From positions 1 through 20,545 of IMG/VR virus record IMGVR_UViG_3300031951_008223: 20,545 nt of DNA; one strand, given 5' to 3'. The notes under the pieces were generated by a model. The model did no database searches. It worked only from the letters and a program-made list of their open reading frames with translations, and was not told the origin of the DNA. Origin of the DNA: a virus. How positions within the stretch are numbered: the first letter of the stretch is position 1; every line of letters begins with the position of its first letter. Of the stretch, positions 15,529-20,545 are shown in pieces. The translations under genes and the position numbers were made by a program.

Positions 15529-17109
15529 ATAGTCGATTTCTTTCCTTTCTTTGCTCCATACGGAGAAGAAACACTTAAGCTGAGATATGAAGTACTTAAG
15601 GATCATGTAGATTATTTTGTTATATCAGAGTCAAATAAAACTCACGCTGGTCATAAAGTTGAAAGACAGTTTCCTGAGATCGCAGGCAGACTTGAGATGG
15701 ATCCAAATAAGATCATCTATATAGCACACGATATACCGGACGACGACAAGTTGGAGATCCTTCCTATTGATATTCAAAACACGTATGGAAATCGTGATAA
15801 GATTGAATCGCAAAGAGCAAGAGCTCGTGAGCGCCTTCAGAAAGACGCGCTCCTAAAAGTCCTCGACACGTTTGATGATGATACTGTCTTTATTCACGGC
15901 GATGCTGATGAAATCATTCGGCCGGATGGAATTCCGTATCTATCACGTGTCTGCCGAGAAAACCAAGAGATAATCATTAAGGTTCCACTCGTTTATCTCG
16001 AAGGAAGAGCAGATCTTCGTCTTTATCACAGAGATAGTAACACACCGGTTCAATGGTCCGGCGCAATGTTTCTTGCTACGAAAGCTCAACTTAAAAGGGC
16101 TACACCAGCGCAGATACGTTCAAATGTAAATAACCCGTTTCCAATTCATTATATTACGGAAAACGGTGCTGCTATTCAGGATCTTGGATGGCACTTCTCT
16201 TGGATGGGTGGGCCTGAAAAGCGAGCCCTGAAGTCTCAAGTATGGGCCCATTATAACGACTCATTCGAGTGGTTAGGAGGAAATGAAACAGACAGCATTA
16301 AAGAGATAAAGTCATACCGTGACGAGACATACGTGACATTCTTAACAGAGAACGAAATGAAAGAAGGATCTACTCCGCCTTCTGGAAATAAAAATCACGT
16401 CTTAAAGAAGTACTCTATTAGTGGGCTACCAAAAGAAATTCTTGAGAGCGAGTACTTAAAGAACTACTTTCTGCCAGATGTCAAAGAAGATAGTTTAGAT
16501 GTATTTGAAAGGGCTGTTATAAATCCTTCTTCTCTAATAAGCCCGTATAAAAAGAGAGTATGGATCGTAGACGATTTCTATCATAACCCAGATGAAGTAA
16601 GACAGTATGCTCTAACTCGTGAATTCGATAAGGGTGGCTTCGGAAAAGGATATATGGGAAATAGAACTTTTAAACAGTTTCTATTCCCAGGCCTGAAGGA
16701 AGAATTTGAAAAGATCATGGGAATGAAGATTACAAAATGGGAACAACATGGTATGAATGGCAGGTTCCAGACATGTTATGCAGGAGATGCTCTTGTTTAT
16801 CACTGCGACGATCAGAAATATGCTGGTATGTTATTCCTAACACCCGACGCGCCATTCGAGACTGGTACTTCAATGTACGCGCATAAGGCAACACGTATTC
16901 GTCACAATTCTCATCCAGAGATCATGAGCACCTTCTCTGGGCACACTACTCTCGATAAAACTCCATATGAACCGGTCGACGTAGTTGGAAATGTCTATAA
17001 CAGACTCGTCATATTTGACGCAGGTATGATTCACGCAGCATCCGGATACTTCGGATATAACAACGAGAATTCTCGCTTGTGGCAAATGTTCTTTTTTGAC
17101 GCGGAGTAA
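15526..17109 (+). CDS. Fusion of GT17-type glycosyltransferase and putative 2OG-Fe(II) oxygenase domain
   Basis: This 527-aa protein has two domains. Residues 1 to about 285 resemble glycosyltransferase family 17 (beta-1,4-N-acetylglucosaminyltransferase type): MIVDFFPFF at the start, LKDHVDYFVISESNKTHAG, an acidic D126-A-D-E129 likely serving as metal/nucleotide-sugar motif, then LGWHFSWMGG and a basic SQVWAHY segment. After a linker, residues from about 340 to 527 look like a 2OG-Fe(II) dioxygenase of the DUF6445-like kind: RVWIVDDFYHNPDEVRQYAL, a His426-x-Asp428 pair (YHCDD), distal His503 (GMIHAASGYFG) and Arg517, matching the H-x-D...H...R pattern for iron and 2-oxoglutarate. Together they could hydroxylate and glycosylate a target. 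It lies between two FkbM methyltransferase genes. The GT17 call is fairly strong, the oxygenase call moderate, and the substrate unknown. Confidence 0.7.
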   Translation: MIVDFFPFFAPYGEETLKLRYEVLKDHVDYFVISESNKTHAGHKVERQFPEIAGRLEMDPNKIIYIAHDIPDDDKLEILPIDIQNTYGNRDKIESQRARARERLQKDALLKVLDTFDDDTVFIHGDADEIIRPDGIPYLSRVCRENQEIIIKVPLVYLEGRADLRLYHRDSNTPVQWSGAMFLATKAQLKRATPAQIRSNVNNPFPIHYITENGAAIQDLGWHFSWMGGPEKRALKSQVWAHYNDSFEWLGGNETDSIKEIKSYRDETYVTFLTENEMKEGSTPPSGNKNHVLKKYSISGLPKEILESEYLKNYFLPDVKEDSLDVFERAVINPSSLISPYKKRVWIVDDFYHNPDEVRQYALTREFDKGGFGKGYMGNRTFKQFLFPGLKEEFEKIMGMKITKWEQHGMNGRFQTCYAGDALVYHCDDQKYAGMLFLTPDAPFETGTSMYAHKATRIRHNSHPEIMSTFSGHTTLDKTPYEPVDVVGNVYNRLVIFDAGMIHAASGYFGYNNENSRLWQMFFFDAE

Positions 17110-17111
17110 AG

Positions 17112-17843
17112 ATGAATTACGAAAACTTTGATTGGGGTCCAACAGATAAAGAATATGCAAACTTATTTACTAAAGAAAATTTTATCGATAGAACATACGA
17201 ACTATTATATAAGATAAAAGAAATCGATGTCGTTGTAGATATTGGTGCAAACGTTGGTTCTTTCATATATTCTCTAAAGGATATTAAACCTAAACACGCA
17301 TTTTGTTTAGAACCATCAAACATTGTATTCAAAACGCTGGAAAAAAATCTAGAAATATTTTCGTGTACACTGATAAATAAAGGTATATCTGGAGTAGATA
17401 CCGACTACAACATAATCAAACCGGGGTCAGATTATATCTATCATCACGCCGGCAGTATGTTTTCAACTATTCGGTTCGATACGTTAATAAAAGATTATAA
17501 CATAGAGACGATAGATTTCTTAAAATTTGATTGCGAAGGCGGGGAAGCTTTTATCTTCACTAAAGAAAATTCTTCTATGATCAAAAAAATAGTTAAGAAC
17601 ATAGCTGGTGAATATCACATAGTCGGAGTTCCAAATTCTATAGAGAACTTTATAGAATTTAGAGATAACTACCTGTTAGATTTAAGAGGAACAGAACATC
17701 TGCGTGTATATGAAAGAGATGGAAAAGACGTAACAGAACAAATTTTCGATAACAACTTTTTGCGTGCCTATGAAGAGTGGTGGAGAATTAATAACCCATA
17801 TAAGGGTCAGTTTATGGTATATGCAAATTTGAAAGGAATGTAG
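17112..17843 (+). CDS. FkbM-family methyltransferase, copy 2
   Basis: This 243-aa protein is a second FkbM/Methyltransf_21 enzyme. It has VDIGANVGSF (Asp43, Gly45, Gly49), the acidic CLEPSN strand and the family signature LKFDCEGGEAFIF (Asp140, Glu142, Gly143, Glu145), preceded by a STIRFDTLIKDYNIETIDF segment corresponding to RSFKDIIKEYDITHIDY in copy 1. Similarity to copy 1 outside the motifs is modest, so the two probably methylate different positions or substrates rather than being a recent duplication. The C-terminus carries an aromatic stretch (YEEWWRINNPYKG). It begins two bases after the GT17 fusion gene and ends one base before the next ATG. No signal peptide or membrane segment is seen. 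Confidence 0.82.
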   Translation: MNYENFDWGPTDKEYANLFTKENFIDRTYELLYKIKEIDVVVDIGANVGSFIYSLKDIKPKHAFCLEPSNIVFKTLEKNLEIFSCTLINKGISGVDTDYNIIKPGSDYIYHHAGSMFSTIRFDTLIKDYNIETIDFLKFDCEGGEAFIFTKENSSMIKKIVKNIAGEYHIVGVPNSIENFIEFRDNYLLDLRGTEHLRVYERDGKDVTEQIFDNNFLRAYEEWWRINNPYKGQFMVYANLKGM

Positions 17844-17844
17844 A

Positions 17845-18591
17845 ATGAAGATAGTACTTGTAACTGGTGGTTTCGATCCCCTTCATAGCGGTCATATTGC
17901 ATACTTTAATGAAGCAAAAGAACTCGGAGATATTCTAATAGTTGGAGTAAATAGTGACGAATGGCTGACTCGTAAAAAGGGTCAGCCATTCATGAGTCTA
18001 TCAGAAAGAGTTGCGATCGTTGAGAGCCTTCATATGGTCGATAGTGTCATGATATTTGACGATAGTGACGGCGGGGCGTCCGAAGCGATTAAGCTGTGTC
18101 TAGGAAAGTATCCACACGATGAAATCATTTTTGCGAACGGTGGTGATAGAACCGATAGCAATATTCCGGAAATGAGTATCGTAGACAGCCGACTATCGTT
18201 TGTGTTTGGAGTCGGTGGAACTCATAAGATGAATTCTAGCAGTAAGATCCTTACTGAGTGGAAGACACCTAAGACGGAAAGAAAGTGGGGATACTATCGA
18301 GTCCTACACTCGGACGGTCCTTCTACAAAAGTAAAAGAACTCATAGTCGAGCCAGGAAAGTCTCTCAGTCTTCAGAGACATAGTTTTAGAAACGAACTAT
18401 GGTACGTTACAAATGGTACCGGTGCTATCAAACTAAACGGAGTGTTGTCGCCTTTAAAGAAAGGCGACTTTGTAAACATATATGTTTCTGACTGGCACCA
18501 ACTCATTAACGATTCTTCTGAAGAACTAAAGATTGTTGAGATCCAGTATGGACAGAACTGCTACGAAGAAGATATCGAGCGCATCGAGTAA
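17845..18591 (+). CDS. Fusion of cytidylyltransferase-like nucleotidyltransferase and phosphomannose-isomerase-type cupin
   Basis: This 248-aa protein joins two sugar-metabolism domains. Residues 1 to about 135 are a HIGH-type nucleotidyltransferase: GGFDPLHSGH with His14 and His17, GVNSDEWL, a basic RKKGQPFMSLSER, FANGGDRT and a late SSSKIL motif. This class transfers CMP or AMP to a phosphorylated sugar or alcohol. Residues from about 148 form a cupin like the C-terminal domain of type II mannose-6-phosphate isomerase/ManC: KWGYYRVL, VKELIVEPGKSLSLQRH, metal-ligand candidates Gln177, His179, Glu184 and His218, and IVEIQYGQNCYEEDIERIE. Together they could isomerise and activate a sugar phosphate. 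The gene ends the cassette and is followed by the 119-bp gap with the late promoter. Domain calls are strong; the actual sugar is not known. Confidence 0.85.
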   Translation: MKIVLVTGGFDPLHSGHIAYFNEAKELGDILIVGVNSDEWLTRKKGQPFMSLSERVAIVESLHMVDSVMIFDDSDGGASEAIKLCLGKYPHDEIIFANGGDRTDSNIPEMSIVDSRLSFVFGVGGTHKMNSSSKILTEWKTPKTERKWGYYRVLHSDGPSTKVKELIVEPGKSLSLQRHSFRNELWYVTNGTGAIKLNGVLSPLKKGDFVNIYVSDWHQLINDSSEELKIVEIQYGQNCYEEDIERIE

Positions 18592-18600
18592 GTATATACT
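18591..18600. other. 10-bp perfect palindrome at the end of the cassette
   Basis: AGTATATACT overlaps the stop codon of the preceding gene and is its own reverse complement. Without a GC-rich stem or T-tract it is unlikely to be an intrinsic terminator; a protein-binding site is possible but untested. Confidence 0.3.
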
Positions 18601-18678
18601 ACCGGCTTGATAGATGTTAAATCTAATTATATCAGATATTTCACATATGTCAACCAAAAAATGTGGTTCATCTTCTTT

Positions 18679-18686
18679 TATAAATA
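18679..18686 (+). promoter_or_regulatory. T4-type late promoter upstream of gene 13
   Basis: TATAAATA matches exactly the T4 late promoter consensus, which in T4 is recognised by the phage sigma factor gp55 with gp33 and the gp45 clamp. It ends 24 bp before the ATG of gene 13, in the only gap over 100 bp in the window. The leader then carries an AGGGTGA Shine-Dalgarno at 18698-18704. Position, sequence and the late nature of neck genes agree. It probably drives genes 13, 14 and the fibre-like gene that follows. Confidence 0.85.
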
Positions 18687-18710
18687 GATCAAAAAGTAGG
18701 GTGATCAAAC

Positions 18711-19454
18711 ATGGCACGTCCTTCAACAAGAAGCGAATTCAAAGATTATGTTCTTAGAAAGATCGGTGCGCCAGTCATTCAGATCAACGTTTCTGATGAA
18801 CAGATAGAAGATCGTATTGACGAGGCAATAGCATTCTGGAGAGACTACCACTATGATGGTAGCCAGATGATATATCTTAAGCATGCTCTAACACAACAAG
18901 AGATAGATCAGGGATATATCGAAGTACCACAAAACATTCTCGGTATCACTCGTATCTTTGATCTTAGCTCTTCTATCTCGACCGGTACCGGCTTCTTCAA
19001 CGTTCAATACCAATTCGTTTTGAACAACCTAGAAGACATTACTGGGTACAACATTCAGCATTACTACATGGCTCTATCTCACCTACAGTTCCTGCAAGAA
19101 ATACTTGTAGGCCGCCCTCTCATAAGATACAATCGCCATGTAAACCGTTTATATGTAGATGTAAATAAGGCCATATTGAATCCTGGGTCGTTTATCATTA
19201 TAGAGGGATATGACATTATTGATGGCAACACATACTCCGACGTATGGAGCGATCGCTTTCTTCAGAACTATGCGTCTATCTTAATACGCGAGCAGTGGGG
19301 TGTAAACCTAACTAAGTTTACAAACATGCAACTTATCGGAGGTGTTCAGTTCAACGGCGAACAGATCCTATCGGAAGCAAAAGCAGACCGCAAAGAGATG
19401 GAAGAAAATGCGAAGACTTCACTTCAACCACTCGTTTACAATTTCGTTGGATGA
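18711..19454 (+). CDS. 13: Neck protein gp13
   Basis: This 247-aa protein is a homologue of the T4 head-completion/neck protein gp13, of the shorter length usual in cyanophage-type relatives (T4 gp13 is about 309 aa). Recognisable stretches are SEFKDYVLRKIGAPVIQINV with EDRIDEAIAFWRDYHYDG, the GITRIFDL strand, IRYNRHVNRLYVDVN, LNPGSFIIIEGYDIIDGNTY and a C-terminal LIREQWGVNLTKF...QLIGGVQFNGEQIL. In T4, gp13 with gp14 forms the neck closing the filled head and allowing tail joining. The gene follows a perfect late promoter and a good Shine-Dalgarno. It ends in tandem stops (TGA TAA) directly before gene 14, mirroring T4 order. Assignment is confident. Confidence 0.93.
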   Translation: MARPSTRSEFKDYVLRKIGAPVIQINVSDEQIEDRIDEAIAFWRDYHYDGSQMIYLKHALTQQEIDQGYIEVPQNILGITRIFDLSSSISTGTGFFNVQYQFVLNNLEDITGYNIQHYYMALSHLQFLQEILVGRPLIRYNRHVNRLYVDVNKAILNPGSFIIIEGYDIIDGNTYSDVWSDRFLQNYASILIREQWGVNLTKFTNMQLIGGVQFNGEQILSEAKADRKEMEENAKTSLQPLVYNFVG

Positions 19455-19457
19455 TAA

Positions 19458-20204
19458 ATGGCGACTAACGTCTTTTTTCAAAACTATGGATACTTCAATG
19501 AGCAGCAACTCATTGACGACTTAGTCATTGAAGCAATACAGATCTACGGTGTTGATACTTACTATGTTACTCGAAAGTTAGAAGCGACCGACCAGATACT
19601 CAATGAAGACGATCTTTCAATCTTTAATGCGGCTTACTTAATGGAAGTATACGTAAAGAGCGTGGACGGTTTTCAGGGAGATGGTGACTTTCTTAGTAAG
19701 TTTGGTCTTCAGATTCGTGACCAAGTTACTTTTACTGTTGCGGTGAGAACTTTTGAAAGATACGCAACTAGATTGAATACTACTCTCATAAGACCGAAGG
19801 AAGGCGACCTTATATATCTTCCTCTCAATAATAAATTCTTTGAGATCTCTCATGTTGAGCACGAAAGCGTTTTCTATCAGAGCGGAGCTCTTCAAGTATT
19901 TGATCTTAAGTGTGAACTGTTTGAATACTCGAACGAAAGATTCGACACCGGAATTGAAGATATAGATACACACTTCGATGTTTTAAACACTGAAGATCTT
20001 GAAGTTAACAATCTTAATAAACTACTAGAAAAAGATCCAATCGCAAAGAACGTATTCTTTGAAGAAGAAGGCGATGATATTATTGACTTCACTGAGATAG
20101 ATCCGTTTAGTGAGATTATCACAAGACCAACTAATTATGCTGTAACCGCCGATAATAACGAAATCACTGCTGACGCTACTGTTGTAACAGCAGATACCAT
20201 ATAA
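19458..20204 (+). CDS. 14: Neck protein gp14
   Basis: This 248-aa protein is a homologue of T4 gp14, partner of gp13 in the neck. It shows the family start VFFQNYGYFNEQQLIDDLVIEAIQIYGVDTYYV, then EAYLMEVYVKSVDGFQGDGDFLSKFGLQIRD-like text (residues about 58-90), RPKEGDLIYLPLNNKFFEI and a VFDLKCELFEYSNERFDTGI segment. From about residue 200 an acidic stretch (FFEEEGDDIIDF) leads to a low-complexity C-terminal tail with repeated VTADNNEITADAT-type text. The ATG lies directly after the tandem stops of gene 13, so the pair is almost certainly cotranscribed and coupled. In T4 the next gene is 15; here a fibre-like gene follows instead. Confidence 0.92.
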   Translation: MATNVFFQNYGYFNEQQLIDDLVIEAIQIYGVDTYYVTRKLEATDQILNEDDLSIFNAAYLMEVYVKSVDGFQGDGDFLSKFGLQIRDQVTFTVAVRTFERYATRLNTTLIRPKEGDLIYLPLNNKFFEISHVEHESVFYQSGALQVFDLKCELFEYSNERFDTGIEDIDTHFDVLNTEDLEVNNLNKLLEKDPIAKNVFFEEEGDDIIDFTEIDPFSEIITRPTNYAVTADNNEITADATVVTADTI

Positions 20205-20213
20205 GAGGAAGAC

Positions 20214-20545
20214 ATGGCAAAGCAAACCATTAATATCGGTACCGTCGCAAATGACAGATCCGGCGATCCCCTAAGAACGGCTTTTACTAAAGTTAACGCA
20301 AACTTTACTGAGTTGTATAACAGAGGTTCTTCGAGTTTTTCTGGGAGCTATAACGATCTCACGAATAAACCAAACATACCAGATGATATAGCTGATCTTT
20401 CTGATTCGTCATCGTTGTTGGCAGATATCGGAGACGTTGTTTTCACAGACAACGCCATTTCAGCACAAGATGGCGTTGACTTGCTTATTCACACTCACGA
20501 CAACGACGATAAAGAAAGAGTGTCAGTAAATTTAATACCTAATGA
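20214..20545 (+). CDS. Fibre-like virion protein, N-terminal part (cut by window end)
   Basis: An open frame of at least 110 residues starts at ATG 20214 behind a GAGG Shine-Dalgarno (20205-20208) and runs off the window. Its first residues, MAKQTINIGTVANDRSGDPL followed by RTAFTKVNANFTELY, form a well-known N-terminal motif of marine phage fibre and virion proteins. Next comes GSYNDLTNKPNIP...IADLSD, a common segment of T4-like fibres. The rest (DNDDKERVSVNLIPN) is unassigned. It is probably a tail fibre or whisker-like protein and shares the late promoter of genes 13 and 14. Its length and C-terminal modules cannot be known from this window. Confidence 0.8.
   Translation, partial: MAKQTINIGTVANDRSGDPLRTAFTKVNANFTELYNRGSSSFSGSYNDLTNKPNIPDDIADLSDSSSLLADIGDVVFTDNAISAQDGVDLLIHTHDNDDKERVSVNLIPN

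Noticed and set aside
2158-17109. Direct parallel to eukaryotic collagen lysyl or prolyl hydroxylation
   Set aside because: I find no Lys and only a handful of Pro in the Gly-X-Y triplets, so those residues cannot be the main targets; only a Thr-directed or other variant remains possible.

Overview
The window is part of a tailed-phage genome, most likely a T4-like myovirus related to the marine cyanophage/pelagic-myovirus group. The two surest anchors are homologues of the T4 neck proteins gp13 (18711-19454) and gp14 (19458-20204). Gene 13 is preceded by a perfect T4-type late promoter box, TATAAATA, at 18679-18686. The other tail genes carry N-terminal and modular motifs that recur in marine T4-like fibre proteins. 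All genes are on the + strand and tightly packed, with stop/start overlaps or gaps of a few bases. No tRNA, integrase, transposase or photosynthesis gene is visible, so the host cannot be named from this window.

Layout. (1) 63-11024 is a tail-fibre/virion-surface block of six genes: a beta-helix-like protein, a small structural protein, a 1727-aa collagen-like protein ending in an S74 autoprocessing chaperone, a small protein that duplicates one domain of the collagen-like protein, a 969-aa modular virion protein, and a 121-aa protein resembling a fibre-tip domain. (2) 11099-18591 is a seven-gene cassette with glycan-related and methyltransferase signatures: two paralogous beta-propeller (GH130-like) proteins, the second with an N-terminal TPR region; a TPR plus methyltransferase protein; an FkbM methyltransferase; a GT17 glycosyltransferase fused to a putative 2OG-Fe(II) oxygenase; a second FkbM methyltransferase; and a nucleotidyltransferase fused to a phosphomannose-isomerase-type cupin. 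(3) 18592-18710 is the longest non-coding gap (119 bp) and holds the late promoter. (4) 18711-20545 holds genes 13 and 14 and the start of another fibre-like gene cut by the window end.

How the parts may work together (inference). The first block builds host-contacting fibres. The cassette could make, transfer and methylate a sugar, either on virion proteins such as the Thr-rich collagen-like fibre or on the host surface. A glycosyltransferase-oxygenase fusion in the same neighbourhood as a giant collagen-like protein recalls eukaryotic and mimivirus collagen-modifying enzymes. However, the Gly-X-Y triplets here contain no lysine and almost no proline, so the target would have to differ, for example threonine. 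This cassette is the best candidate for an undescribed system in the window.

No stretch over 300 bases lacks a gene. All domain assignments come from reading motifs by eye, not from database searches.
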